Assembly (NCBI RefSeq): GCF_042677145.1
Contig: NZ_JBHTIT010000001.1
Span: forward strand, 558,001-622,000
Length of the DNA: 64,000 nt
Reading direction: 5' to 3'
Source: Perlucidibaca wandonensis
Lineage (GTDB): Bacteria > Pseudomonadota > Gammaproteobacteria > Pseudomonadales > Moraxellaceae
In this document: piece by piece, positions 1 through 9,366 of the stretch
Layout of the letters: each line of letters starts with the position of its first letter
Numbering within the stretch: the stretch's first letter is position 1
Notes under the pieces: model-generated
The model's input: the letters and a program-made list of their open reading frames with translations, nothing else
What the model was told of the DNA's origin: nothing
Database searches by the model: none
Program-made: the position numbers and the translations under genes

Positions 1-1
1 T

Positions 2-319
2 TCAACAATAGGCCTTGCCGTGCTTATGTCGAGTATTGCGCTTGGCTGGAACTATGTATTCAACACGATATTTGAGCGCTGGGAAGCGCGCCAGTCGGTG
101 CGAGGCCGCTCACTAGCTCGGCGGTTAATGCATGGCATTGGTTTCGAGGGCGGCCTTGTGGCTATATTGGTTCCAGTGGTTTCCTTCTGGCTAAACACCT
201 CATTGCTGAGTGCGTTTATGGCAAATCTGGGCCTTTTAGTGTTCTTCTTTGTTTACGCCATTGCCTTCACGTGGCTTTTTGACCGCGTATTCGGTCTGCC
301 CGAGTCCGCTACAAAGTAG
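2..319 (+). CDS. PACE-family multidrug/biocide efflux protein, 3' part
   Basis: The reading frame is open to the left edge, so the start lies outside the window. The visible C-terminal ~105 residues contain hydrophobic helices, a basic loop rich in Arg, and a repeat of the bacterial transmembrane pair type (an N-x3-D/E-R element around NTIFERWEAR, and a closing FDRVFGLP). This matches the second half of PACE (AceI-type) proteins, which are about 140-150 residues and export biocides such as chlorhexidine at the inner membrane. The gene ends 11 bases before a convergent TetR gene, which could regulate it or the SDR gene beyond. Family assignment is good; the substrate is unknown. Confidence 0.72.
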   Translation, partial: STIGLAVLMSSIALGWNYVFNTIFERWEARQSVRGRSLARRLMHGIGFEGGLVAILVPVVSFWLNTSLLSAFMANLGLLVFFFVYAIAFTWLFDRVFGLPESATK

Positions 320-330
320 CCGCGCCTCGT

Positions 331-936
331 TTAAGCCGCAGTAGTTTTCGTTTGCAGATAGGCCAAAATCATCTCAATAAGGCCGTTTTCTACATCTTCT
401 TCCCGCCACATAGAGTTCTCTTGGCTAATCAAACGCACCATGGTGAAGATGGTGCTATTGACGATAATGAATATCCGCACCTCGAGGTTTTCTATCGGGT
501 ACTCGCGGTAATACTTCAAAAAATAGATGCGCGATAATTCGAGAAAGTGCTGCTGCAGCGCGTTGGCGACTTTGTCGGTGGGCAGGCGGTGCCAGTTTCT
601 AGCGAGCTCAAGATACAGCCCATTGCGCGAATTCAGCATGGTAAAGCCGTAATGAATGGCGCCTGTGACTAGGTCACGCAAGGTGCTGGTTTCGCTAATC
701 GGTAGACGCTGCAGGCCTTTACCAATATCACTCGCCATATTGTTCATCAGGGCTTCAATCAAGGCTTCTTTGCTGCTGAAGTATTGATACAGCGAGCCCA
801 CACTCACATTGGCAAGCTCTGCAATACGCGATGTGGTGGTGAAATCTAAGCCTTTTTCGATGATGCAACGCGCTGTGGCATCGATCAGCGTATCGATCAT
901 TTGCCGCGAGCGTTCTTGCTTAGGTGTCTTTCTCAT
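331..936 (-). CDS. TetR/AcrR family transcriptional regulator
   Basis: A 201-residue protein with an N-terminal TetR helix-turn-helix at about residues 10-55 (elements TSRIAELANVSVGSLYQYFSSKEAL) and a variable all-helical C-terminal ligand domain. The length is normal for the family. It reads away from the SDR gene at 1067, and the 130-base gap between them holds an 8-6-8 inverted repeat at 975-996, a plausible operator for both genes. It is also convergent with the PACE efflux gene, so the efflux pump is a second possible target. The inducing ligand cannot be told from the sequence. Confidence 0.9.
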   Translation of the reverse strand: MRKTPKQERSRQMIDTLIDATARCIIEKGLDFTTTSRIAELANVSVGSLYQYFSSKEALIEALMNNMASDIGKGLQRLPISETSTLRDLVTGAIHYGFTMLNSRNGLYLELARNWHRLPTDKVANALQQHFLELSRIYFLKYYREYPIENLEVRIFIIVNSTIFTMVRLISQENSMWREEDVENGLIEMILAYLQTKTTAA

Positions 937-974
937 ACCGACTTTTTCATACTAAATACTCATAACGCGAGTTG

Positions 975-996
975 AATGCGAATGCAGGTTCGCATT
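975..996. promoter_or_regulatory. Putative TetR operator (8-6-8 inverted repeat)
   Basis: AATGCGAA-N6-TTCGCATT is a perfect inverted repeat with 8-base arms. It sits between the divergent TetR gene (start 936) and SDR gene (start 1067). Size and place fit a TetR-family operator; binding is inferred. Confidence 0.65.
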
Positions 997-1066
997 AATG
1001 TTCAGGCATAACAACTACCTCAGCTCGTACCTTAGATGCTGATGAGCCTGCGCTAATGATTCCTGA

Positions 1067-1942
1067 ATGAGTACAACGATTATGACCAGCACCGTATTGA
1101 TCACAGGCTGTGACACGGGTATCGGCAATGCCACGGCGCATTATTTTCAGCAACAGGGCTGGAGTGTGTCAGCGACCATGCTTAACCCAGAAAGTGAAAC
1201 TACGCTGGCTGCGTTACCGCGAGTTATCTGTCCAAAATTGGACGTGACAGATAAAGCCAGCATCGCGCTAGCGGTTGCAGAAACACTGAAGCGGTTTGGT
1301 CGTATAGATGCCGTGGTGAACAATGCAGGTTACGGTCTTATCGGCGCGTTTGAGACTTTGAGCGATGAGCAAATTCGGCGCCAGTTCGATACCAATGTGC
1401 ATGGCTTAATGGATGTCTGTCGAGCCGTATTACCTTATTTTCGTGCACAAAACAGCGGTACCTTGATCAACGTATCCAGCATGGTTGGCCGTATCCCACT
1501 GCCGTTTTACAGCATCTATAACGCCAGTAAATTTGCCGTCGAAGGCTTCTCTGAAGGCTTAATTTATGAACTTGAGCCATTCAATATTCGCGTTAAATTA
1601 ATTGAGCCAGGCTCGGTGAAAACCGCCTTTTTTCAAGGCTCAAGTGATCGTGAGAACAGCACTGGCGAGTGTGCCTATGCTGAGTTTAGCCAAGCTCAGT
1701 TAGCCGTCATGGATGAAATTGGCGCGAATGGCACAAGCAAAGAGGCTACGGCTGAGGTTATTTTCAAATCGGCTATCGATCAAAGCAGTCGCATTCGCTA
1801 TTCGGTAGGTCTTGATGCAAAAGTCCTTATGGCCGCGCGCCGAGTGTTGCCAGACGCGGTGTTTATGCAGCTGATTAAAGCAGGCTTGAGTCCTTCGCTA
1901 TTTACCAATGCTCGGCGCCGGCTTTATCAACTGCAAAAGTAG
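1067..1942 (+). CDS. SDR family NAD(P)-dependent oxidoreductase
   Basis: A classical short-chain dehydrogenase/reductase of 291 residues. The cofactor motif TGCDTGIG is near residue 13, the NNAG motif near residue 86, and the catalytic YNASK (Tyr-x3-Lys) near residue 151 after an upstream Ser in NVSS. The length and C-terminal tail fit the 'classical' group acting on alcohols, ketones or retinol-like substrates. An in-frame ATG at 1082 is an equally plausible start, since neither has a strong ribosome binding site. It is divergent from a TetR gene with an inverted repeat between them, so local repression by that regulator is likely. The substrate is not deducible. Confidence 0.88.
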   Translation: MSTTIMTSTVLITGCDTGIGNATAHYFQQQGWSVSATMLNPESETTLAALPRVICPKLDVTDKASIALAVAETLKRFGRIDAVVNNAGYGLIGAFETLSDEQIRRQFDTNVHGLMDVCRAVLPYFRAQNSGTLINVSSMVGRIPLPFYSIYNASKFAVEGFSEGLIYELEPFNIRVKLIEPGSVKTAFFQGSSDRENSTGECAYAEFSQAQLAVMDEIGANGTSKEATAEVIFKSAIDQSSRIRYSVGLDAKVLMAARRVLPDAVFMQLIKAGLSPSLFTNARRRLYQLQK

Positions 1943-2003
1943 TTTATGAGCGACATCACCTTGATCAGATGAGTGCCGCCGTAAGCTGCGACAAAACGCA
2001 GTG

Positions 2004-4817
2004 CTAACCCGTGTTGCGCATCCCCGCGGCAATGGCGTTCACCGTTCGTAGCAGCGGCGGCAGCCATCTTTGCCGCTCATCCTCTGATGTCGATTCATCG
2101 CGGTAGCGCCGCAGCAAGACGATCTGAATATGGTTGAGCACGTCGAGGTATGGGTTTCGCCGCACCATCGACATGCCAATGTATTCGTCGATCTCGACTA
2201 AAGACTCGGCTTTTGCCACCTGCAATAACTCATCGAAGGCCAGGAAATATTCGGCGCGAATAGCCTCATAAATTGGCTGAGCTTGCGCTTGATCGGCAAC
2301 CAAGCTGGCATAGCCATGCGCAATAGTCATCTCGCCCTTGGTTAGCGACAGTTGCGTGTTGCGCAACATGCTGTGAAAAAACGGCCAGTCCTTAAATAGT
2401 GTGTGCAGCAATTCTGGCTGATCTTTGTGATTTTCTCGCCACGCTTTTAGCGCCGAGCCGATGCCAAACCACGCGGGTAATGTGTGCCGCGATTGCGACC
2501 AGCCGAATACCCAGGGAATCGCACGCACAGACGATTTCGATAGGTCGCCGACTTTACGCGAGGCGGGGCGTGAGCCGATATTCAGCAGGCCAAGCTCTCG
2601 CACAGGTGTTGCTTCGAAAAAGTAGTTGAAGAAAAACGGCGTGTCGTCGGTGAGTTCGCGGTAAGCCTTTTCACCAAAGGCGGCGAGCTCGGCCACAACT
2701 TGCTCATGCTCAGCGGGAGCCGATTTATGGCCCATGACCAAATGCGCGGAAGCTTTCATCAAGCCAGTCGCACCCATGGTGATCTCATAAATGGCGGTTT
2801 CGGTATTGCTGTATTTTGACGACAGCACCTCACCTTGCTCGGTAAATTTGATTTGGCCTTCTACTGTGCCAGCAGGCAGCGACAGGATGGACTCGTGCGT
2901 GGGTCCGCCGCCTCGTGCAACGGTGCCGCCACGGCCATGAAACAGACGGCATTCGATACCATTCTTCTGAGTGATTGATAGCACGCGTTTCTGCGCGTTA
3001 TACAAACTCCACACCGATGCCAGCGAGCCGCCATCTTTGCAGGAGTCGGAGTAGCCCAACATCGCTTCTTGTAGGTCGCCTGAAACGCGTAGCAGCTCAC
3101 GATAAACAGGGTTTTCGAAGAGGACACTGAGTACTTCTTCGATCTGCTGAAGATCTTCAATGGTTTCAAATAAGGGTGAAATCTGAATATCACAAAACCA
3201 TTTGGCGTCGCGCTTGCCGGCTAAGCCAGCCAAGACGGCGAGGAACATTACCTCCATCACGTGGCTAGCTTCATGCGTCATGGAGATTACGTAGGTGCCA
3301 AAACAGTCGCGGCTAATGATGTCGATGAGCTCGCGCTTCACCTTAAATACCATAAGGGTTTCGGCAGATTCAGCGGGCAAGGCAGCCATATCGATAGCTT
3401 TATGACTGCTACCGATAAGCTTAGTCAGCAGTGCCATCCGGCCTGTTTCATCCAGCGCCAAATAGTCGGTGCCGGGCTGTAATTGCTTGAGAATATCCGC
3501 CACGGTATTGCTATGGCGTGTCGACTCTTGGCGCACATCGAGCTTGCATAAGTGCCAGCCAAAGGTTTCAGCTAAACGAATGAGATCTTTGACCTCACCA
3601 TCGGCAAGTAGCCGGTCACCAGTGGCTATCAGCACATCGCGGATGCGATAAAGGTCATCGAGAAAGCTATCTTTATTGGCATAGGCAAGCGCCGATAAAG
3701 TGATGACTTTCTTGTCCTGAATAGCGCTTATGTAGTCCAGATAATGCTGCAGGCGCTGGCGAATAATGTGTAACTTGAATCGGTATGGCTCTTCGGCAAA
3801 AGCCTCGTTGACTGACCTGTCTACTGAAGACAGGTCAAAATCGGCCGCATCCTGATGCAAGCCTAGCGCGTCGTAATTAATTTCTGGGCAGAGCTGGCTA
3901 GAGTGGGTAAGTACGCGGTCCAAGCTCGCTAAGCGATCAAGGTATTCCTGCAAAATAGTTTGTGTTGCCGAACAAACCGCAAAGCGAGTGATCTCATGAG
4001 TGACATGGGGGTTGCCGTCACGATCACCGCCGATCCATGTGCCAAAACGAAAAAGGCTAGGCACGGTTACCGGTGATTGTGGATTTTTTTCGTTGAAAAC
4101 CGTATCCACCGCGCGTTCAAGATGGCGGTAAGCCTGCGGCACGGCATCGAAAATAGACGCGCTAAAGTAATAAAGACCTAAGCGAATTTCGTCATGAACT
4201 TCGGGGCGAGTAGTGCGGACTCCATTGGTTTTAAGCAGAGATAAAATGACCGATTTAGCCTGCCTAAGTAGATGGTCACGATCAACGCCCGATGCGTTAG
4301 GACGGTCCATCTCCACGCAAATTAGAAAAATTTTGCGCTGCAAATCCATCACCGTACGGCGCTTAGCTTCAGTCGGGTGAGCCGTAAATACCGGCATATA
4401 AATCAGTCGATTGAGCAGAGTCTGTAAATCATCAGGGCTCATGTTTTGGTTAGCAAACTCATGCATGGTGTCATTGAACGACCCTTGCCATAAGTGCGAA
4501 TCTCGCCGTACTTGCTTACGGCGCTGCTGATGCATGTGATTTTCTTCAGCAATATTGACTAGGCTGAAGTAGAGGTTGTAAGCGCGCACGACAAAGTTCA
4601 ACGTGGCTGGGTCGAGCGAGCGCACTAAAGTCATGAGCTTGGCGTATAGCTTCGGGCTATGTTGCGTGCGCAATTTAATAAAGCCTCGGCGCAGAGTCTC
4701 CACGGTATCGAAGACGTGATCGCCTGTTTGTTCTTTGAGGACTTCGCCTAGCAGGTTGCCAAACAGTCTTACGCGGGCACGAAGGGCTTTATCGTTGTCG
4801 TTTAAGCTTTTTTTCAT
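2004..4817 (-). CDS. ppc: Phosphoenolpyruvate carboxylase
   Basis: Carboxylates PEP with bicarbonate to give oxaloacetate, the anaplerotic feed of the TCA cycle. Family signatures are present in order: FTAHPTEAKRR near the N-terminal third, the glycine-rich RLFHGRGGTVARGGGP with the catalytic Arg/His set, MLGYSDSCKDGG, and the C-terminal RRNPYLDVLNHIQ ending in MRNTG. I chose the ATG at 4817 (MKKSLND..., 937 residues). The frame extends 29 codons further upstream but that stretch looks unlike the family. The protein is somewhat longer than the E. coli enzyme (883). It is divergent from fumC, a TCA-cycle partner, with about 140 bases between the chosen starts. Confidence 0.97.
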   Translation of the reverse strand: MKKSLNDNDKALRARVRLFGNLLGEVLKEQTGDHVFDTVETLRRGFIKLRTQHSPKLYAKLMTLVRSLDPATLNFVVRAYNLYFSLVNIAEENHMHQQRRKQVRRDSHLWQGSFNDTMHEFANQNMSPDDLQTLLNRLIYMPVFTAHPTEAKRRTVMDLQRKIFLICVEMDRPNASGVDRDHLLRQAKSVILSLLKTNGVRTTRPEVHDEIRLGLYYFSASIFDAVPQAYRHLERAVDTVFNEKNPQSPVTVPSLFRFGTWIGGDRDGNPHVTHEITRFAVCSATQTILQEYLDRLASLDRVLTHSSQLCPEINYDALGLHQDAADFDLSSVDRSVNEAFAEEPYRFKLHIIRQRLQHYLDYISAIQDKKVITLSALAYANKDSFLDDLYRIRDVLIATGDRLLADGEVKDLIRLAETFGWHLCKLDVRQESTRHSNTVADILKQLQPGTDYLALDETGRMALLTKLIGSSHKAIDMAALPAESAETLMVFKVKRELIDIISRDCFGTYVISMTHEASHVMEVMFLAVLAGLAGKRDAKWFCDIQISPLFETIEDLQQIEEVLSVLFENPVYRELLRVSGDLQEAMLGYSDSCKDGGSLASVWSLYNAQKRVLSITQKNGIECRLFHGRGGTVARGGGPTHESILSLPAGTVEGQIKFTEQGEVLSSKYSNTETAIYEITMGATGLMKASAHLVMGHKSAPAEHEQVVAELAAFGEKAYRELTDDTPFFFNYFFEATPVRELGLLNIGSRPASRKVGDLSKSSVRAIPWVFGWSQSRHTLPAWFGIGSALKAWRENHKDQPELLHTLFKDWPFFHSMLRNTQLSLTKGEMTIAHGYASLVADQAQAQPIYEAIRAEYFLAFDELLQVAKAESLVEIDEYIGMSMVRRNPYLDVLNHIQIVLLRRYRDESTSEDERQRWLPPLLRTVNAIAAGMRNTG

Positions 4818-4954
4818 AGTGACACTAAATCCGAAAGTAAAAAATGTAGATGCTCGACTCACCTTAACTGCCTTATACAATGAACCACAACTATTGCGCC
4901 GCATTGCTGCGGTGTAAGCTCATTTGACCGAGCACCATGATTGGAGCCAACTCA

Positions 4955-6322
4955 GTGACGCACTCTCAGTATCGAATAGAAACCGATAGCCTCGGTGACG
5001 TTGAAGTTCCGCTAGAGGCTTTGTTCGGCGCTCAAACACAAAGAGCGGTGAGCAATTTCGCCATTAGCAATCTGGTGATGCCCAAGCGCTTTATTGCAAG
5101 CCTTGGCCTAATTAAAGCTGCTGCGGCAAGCGCCAATACAGAGCTTGGCTTGCTTGATGAGGATATTGGCAAGGCCATTTATCACGCGGCTATGGAGCTG
5201 GCCAAAGGCCATCATAGCGAGCAATTTCCAGTCGATGTTTTTCAAACTGGCTCCGGCACCAGCACCAATATGAATGCCAATGAAGTCATTGCAACCTTGG
5301 CCAGCCGGCAGCTACAGAAGCCTGTGCATCCGAATGACATGGTGAATTGCAGCCAGAGCAGCAACGATGTCATTCCCACCGCAATTCATCTCAGCGCACA
5401 GTTAGCGCTTGAGCAGCAGTTACTGCCGGCGCTAAAAAGCTTAATAGCAGTCACGCTGGCAAAAGAGCAGGCCTTGGCCGGTCAGCTAAAAACTGGCCGC
5501 ACGCATTTGATGGATGCCATGCCGATTAGCCTTGGGCAGGAGCTGTCTGCTTGGCGAGCACAATTGGAGCTAGCGCTTGCTCGCATTAGCGATAGTCAAA
5601 AGCGGCTGTGCCAGATCGCTCAAGGTGGCACGGCGGTAGGTACTGGGGTGAACGCACCCGAGCAGTTTCCGCGACTGTTTGCTCAGCATTTATCGAGCCT
5701 TAGCGGCAGCTCATTTCGCACTGCCGATAACTTATTTGCCGCACTCAGCAGCCAAGATACTGCGGTCGAAATGTCGGGCCAACTCAAGGCATTAGCGGTA
5801 GCGCTACTAAAAATTGCCAATGATTTGCGCTGGATGAATAGCGGCCCACTCGCGGGCTTAGGTGAGATCAGCCTGAAGGCTTTGCAGCCAGGCAGCAGCA
5901 TCATGCCGGGCAAGGTAAATCCAGTATTGCCTGAGGCAGTGGCGATGGCTGCGGTGCAGGTCATGGGTAATGACACGACGATTACGATGGCCGGCGCATC
6001 GGGCAATTTTCAGCTCAATGTGATGCTGCCAGTGATTGCCTACAACTTGCTGCAAAGCATCGAATTACTCGGCGGTAGCTGCCACGCATTAGCCGCTGCG
6101 ATTGGTGAATTTACGGTTAACGCCGATGTGCTAGAGCAAAATTTGGCGCGCAATCCTATTTTGGTCACGGCGTTGAATAGCGAAATTGGCTACAGCAAAG
6201 CCGCTGAAATTGCTAAGCGGGCCTATGCTGAGAAGCGGCCAGTGTTAGAGGTAGCTATTGAGATGACGGAGTTGGATCCGGCTTATCTGGCGGGGTTATT
6301 AGCGCCAGATAAGCTCATCTAA
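4955..6322 (+). CDS. fumC: Class II fumarate hydratase
   Basis: Interconverts fumarate and malate without an Fe-S cluster. The fumarase/aspartase superfamily signature GSSIMPGKVNP is near residue 315, with GSGTSTNMNANEV and the GRTHLMDAMPI region upstream. I favour the GTG at 4955 (MTHSQYRIETDSLG...), which has GGAG eight bases before it and matches the family N-terminus. An ATG at 4937 would add six residues. The length of about 455 is typical. It lies head-to-head with ppc, so two carbon-metabolism genes share one intergenic region. Oxygen-stable fumarases are often induced by iron limitation or oxidative stress, but no such operator was recognised here. Confidence 0.95.
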   Translation: MTHSQYRIETDSLGDVEVPLEALFGAQTQRAVSNFAISNLVMPKRFIASLGLIKAAAASANTELGLLDEDIGKAIYHAAMELAKGHHSEQFPVDVFQTGSGTSTNMNANEVIATLASRQLQKPVHPNDMVNCSQSSNDVIPTAIHLSAQLALEQQLLPALKSLIAVTLAKEQALAGQLKTGRTHLMDAMPISLGQELSAWRAQLELALARISDSQKRLCQIAQGGTAVGTGVNAPEQFPRLFAQHLSSLSGSSFRTADNLFAALSSQDTAVEMSGQLKALAVALLKIANDLRWMNSGPLAGLGEISLKALQPGSSIMPGKVNPVLPEAVAMAAVQVMGNDTTITMAGASGNFQLNVMLPVIAYNLLQSIELLGGSCHALAAAIGEFTVNADVLEQNLARNPILVTALNSEIGYSKAAEIAKRAYAEKRPVLEVAIEMTELDPAYLAGLLAPDKLI

Positions 6323-6418
6323 AACCAGCTGAGTTAATGGCCCAGGGCATTTGTATTTTTTAACTGTGCGTGTATCGTTGCCAACACTAATTACCCACCT
6401 GCAAGAACTTTCTTGAGC

Positions 6419-6832
6419 ATGGCAGCATTCCAGCAAGCAGCTAAAAGGCGTCGCTTATCACTATCCATGATGGTGATGCTGCTGTTGCATTGGTCGTTTA
6501 GCTCGTGCGCAGCATTGGCCGACACTCTGTGTGTTGAGCCAGATGGTGTGGTGGTGTGGGAGCAGTCTGGAGATCCTTGTCATTCAGCTCTCGTAGAGCA
6601 TGCCAGCGATACACCGTGCGTAGACTTTCAAGCTCAAGATGGCCATGACGATCATGCATCGGTCTATTCAAAACTACAGTTGACTGACCCCCCGCTTGCC
6701 ACTCAGCCGCTGATGCTGAGCTGGCTCAATCCTACCATCGCTTTTTCGCATGTGTTAAAGCCAGATTCTACTGGCCCGCCGGTTAAAGCCTTTTCGGTCA
6801 TCATTCGCGATACTGCCTACCTACATATTTGA
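6419..6832 (+). CDS. Small exported protein leading the metal RND operon
   Basis: About 137 residues with a basic N-terminus and hydrophobic stretch (roughly residues 12-34, ending CAALA-DT) that reads as a signal peptide. The mature part has several His, Asp and Cys residues, including the cluster DGHDDHAS, and ends in a conserved-looking tail IIRDTAYLHI. Small periplasmic proteins of this kind, including CzcI-like ones, often precede heavy-metal RND genes, and a metal-sensing or metal-buffering role is a reasonable inference. A TTG at 6413 could also start it. It lies 64 bases before czcC in the same direction, so co-transcription is likely. Confidence 0.6.
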   Translation: MAAFQQAAKRRRLSLSMMVMLLLHWSFSSCAALADTLCVEPDGVVVWEQSGDPCHSALVEHASDTPCVDFQAQDGHDDHASVYSKLQLTDPPLATQPLMLSWLNPTIAFSHVLKPDSTGPPVKAFSVIIRDTAYLHI

Positions 6833-6896
6833 TGCTTCCTGCTGACTGCTGGAGACAGGCTTTTGCCTGTCATCTTTTCGTCTTCAGGAAATCATT

Positions 6897-8132
6897 ATGT
6901 TTCGCTATTTCTCACTATTTATCTTGCTCGCCGCGCCACTGTGCTCTGCAACATCAACTGCCGCAGGCTTAAGTCTTTTTGATGCAACTCAACGTGTACT
7001 GGCAAAGAACCCACAAACCGCTCTTAGCAATGCGCTAGAGGCGGCGGCTAGCGGCCGTGTTGTGCAGGCCGGTGCACTGCCTAATCCGGAGTTGAGCTAT
7101 GTGCTCGAAGACTTCTCTGGCGACACAAATCGTTCTGCGAGTGATGCCACCACAACATTTAGCTTAAGCCAGCAATTTTCCTTACCTGGTAAGCGTAGTG
7201 CTCGCCAGACGCTAGCGGAAGGCGAGCAAGCGCTTGCGACTCTCGACAGCCAAGCCCAGCGATTGAGGTTAATTCGCTTAACGCGTGAGCGCTATATCGA
7301 TGCTATTGCTGCGCAGGAAAAGCTCGCTGCATCTCAGCAAAACTTGCAGCTGGCCAGACAAACGCTGGATGTTGTTTCGGCACGAGTAAGTGCCGGCAAA
7401 GTCTCGCCCATTGAGCAATCGCGGGCGACGGTTGCCTTGAAGTCGGCGCAACGCGAGCTGGCTTTGCAGCAGCAATGGCGGCAGCTTGCACAGCGTCGTC
7501 TAGCGGCGTTATGGGGCGAGGCTAAGCTCACTGAGTCATTGCTCGATGAGCTTGTGCTACCACCGACGCTAAGCGAACTTGAAACAACTAATAGCAAAAC
7601 GCCGATCCTTCAGCTGGCCGACAGTCGTGTGCAAAAAGAGCAGGCGGCATTGCGTTTAGCGCAGGCCGAGCGAGTGTCAGATTTCACCCTTATGGCCGGT
7701 ATGAAGCGTGAGGCTGGTAGCCGTGAAGAAAGCCTGCTTGTTGGGGTGTCGATTCCTATCCCGCTCTTTAATCGAAACCAGGGCGCGGTGCTCAGCGCCA
7801 AAGCCAATATTGCTGCGGCAGAGGCTGATCAAGCACTGCTGAATCAAGAGTGGCGCACTCAGCGTGATCAGCTTGAGACGCAGCGTGCGGCGAGTTTTCA
7901 GGAGGCGGCGTATCTGCGCGATGACGTGCTGCGCTTGGCTCGCGAAATCGCTGAGGCTACGCGGGAAGGCTATCAAGCCGGCAAGTTTTCATTGCTCGAT
8001 TTGCTCGATGCGCAGCGCAGCCTAATCGAATCTCAGAGCCTGTATCTCGCGGCTCGACTCTCATTTCATCAAAGCGATGCAGCGCTCAATGAGCTGCTTG
8101 GCCTCGCTATGTCTGCCGGAAATACATTATGA
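6897..8132 (+). CDS. czcC: Outer-membrane channel of heavy-metal RND efflux (CzcC family)
   Basis: A 411-residue TolC-type outer-membrane factor with a signal peptide (about residues 1-21, ending ATSTAAG) followed by two long coiled-coil repeats typical of the family. The repeats include the LPNPELSY segment and the PIPLFNRNQG turn seen in CzcC proteins. It forms the exit duct of a three-part cation pump with CzcB and CzcA. The start has AGGAAAT seven to eight bases upstream. Its stop overlaps the next start (ATGA), so czcC and czcB are probably translationally coupled. Confidence 0.9.
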   Translation: MFRYFSLFILLAAPLCSATSTAAGLSLFDATQRVLAKNPQTALSNALEAAASGRVVQAGALPNPELSYVLEDFSGDTNRSASDATTTFSLSQQFSLPGKRSARQTLAEGEQALATLDSQAQRLRLIRLTRERYIDAIAAQEKLAASQQNLQLARQTLDVVSARVSAGKVSPIEQSRATVALKSAQRELALQQQWRQLAQRRLAALWGEAKLTESLLDELVLPPTLSELETTNSKTPILQLADSRVQKEQAALRLAQAERVSDFTLMAGMKREAGSREESLLVGVSIPIPLFNRNQGAVLSAKANIAAAEADQALLNQEWRTQRDQLETQRAASFQEAAYLRDDVLRLAREIAEATREGYQAGKFSLLDLLDAQRSLIESQSLYLAARLSFHQSDAALNELLGLAMSAGNTL

Positions 8133-9337
8133 AAATTAGCCAAAATTTATCACTGCTATGTGTCGCTGTGACTGTTGGTGCTGGGGTCATGTGGTGTGTG
8201 TTGGAGTACAGCCCGCTTAAGCATCAGCATGAAATGCACCTTGGTTCAACGAAGCAGTCGATGGCAGAGGAAGGAGATGGCCATGCTGACTCTGGGCATG
8301 TGAAGCTAAGCGAGGCTCAATTACAGGCCAGTGACTTAGCGATTGAAACGGCGGCAATGGCCGACTTTGTCACAGCATTGGCACTGCCTGGACAGCTGGT
8401 CTTAAGCACAGATCGTGAGGCGCGAATATCGTCCCCAGTCTCTGGCACGGTTCGCTCAGCACCCATTCAAATTGGTAGCAAAGTGCAAGCTGGCGATGTT
8501 TTGGCGACGATTGAAAGCGCGCAACTTTCAGATGCTTCAGCGCGCTATTTGTCGGCTAAAGAACGCTTAGGTTTGGCGCAGTCGCTGTTTACGCGTGAGC
8601 AGGCACTGTGGCAGAAAAAGATCAGCGCAGAGCAGGATTATTTGGCTGCTCGCGGTGCATTAGCGGAAGCTCGTATCGAGGCGCAGAGCGCGTTGCAGAG
8701 TTTGATGTCATTGGGTCTTAGTGAGAAAAATGCGCGGGCATTAAAGGCCGGCAGTCATTTGGCCCGCTTTGCTTTAAGAACGCCTATTTCGGGCACTTTA
8801 CTGAGCAAAGACTTAACGCTGGGCGAAGCAGTCGGCAGCGATAAACCCTTGTTTCGAGTCGCCGATCTTTCCGTGTTGTGGATAGACCTAGCCATCTCGG
8901 TGAATGACTTAAGTCTTGTGCGTGCAGGCCAACCGGTATGGGTTAGCAATAAGTCGGGGCAGAAAACGAAAGGTCAGGTGGTGTTTGTGCAGCCCGAGCT
9001 GGATTCGGCTAGCCGAAGTGGTTCGGTGCGAGTGCAGATCGATAACGCGCAGGGCGCTTGGCGATCGGGTGAGTTTGTCGATGCGATGATTCAAACCGAC
9101 GAGCCTAAGCAGGCGATTAGCGTGCCTGTCTCGGCCATTGTGATGATTGAAAATGAGCCATCGGTATTTGTTGAAGGCAGTGAAGGTTTAGCTCCGCGCG
9201 TGGTGAAGGTCGGTAATCGTAGCGGCGATCGCCAAGAGATTATTAGCGGTTTGAGCGCGGGCGAGCGCTTTGTTACGGGCAATGTCTTTGTTCTCAAAGC
9301 CGATCTGAGCAAATCGGAGGCTGAGCATGCGCATTAA
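8129..9337 (+). CDS. czcB: Periplasmic adaptor of heavy-metal RND efflux (CzcB family)
   Basis: A 402-residue membrane-fusion protein with an N-terminal membrane anchor or signal (residues 6-26). A short His-rich stretch follows (HQHEMHLG, DGHADSGH), as in metal-binding adaptors. Then come the biotinyl-lipoyl halves (VSGTVRSAPIQIGSKVQAGDVLATI and TPISGTLLSKDLTLGEAV), a helical hairpin and beta-barrel domains, and the C-terminus is His-containing (EAEHAH). It links CzcA in the inner membrane to CzcC. It overlaps czcC by four bases and is 29 bases before czcA. Confidence 0.9.
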   Translation: MKISQNLSLLCVAVTVGAGVMWCVLEYSPLKHQHEMHLGSTKQSMAEEGDGHADSGHVKLSEAQLQASDLAIETAAMADFVTALALPGQLVLSTDREARISSPVSGTVRSAPIQIGSKVQAGDVLATIESAQLSDASARYLSAKERLGLAQSLFTREQALWQKKISAEQDYLAARGALAEARIEAQSALQSLMSLGLSEKNARALKAGSHLARFALRTPISGTLLSKDLTLGEAVGSDKPLFRVADLSVLWIDLAISVNDLSLVRAGQPVWVSNKSGQKTKGQVVFVQPELDSASRSGSVRVQIDNAQGAWRSGEFVDAMIQTDEPKQAISVPVSAIVMIENEPSVFVEGSEGLAPRVVKVGNRSGDRQEIISGLSAGERFVTGNVFVLKADLSKSEAEHAH

Positions 9338-9366
9338 TACCTCTAGCGCAGATCAGGGGCATCGCC

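Noticed and set aside
1943..2003. CTGCG...CGCAG stem between SDR and ppc stops
   Set aside because: Five base pairs with no T run; below the level expected by chance.
6330..6360. GGCCCAGGGC followed by a T run after fumC
   Set aside because: The arms leave almost no loop, so the hairpin cannot form properly despite the T run.
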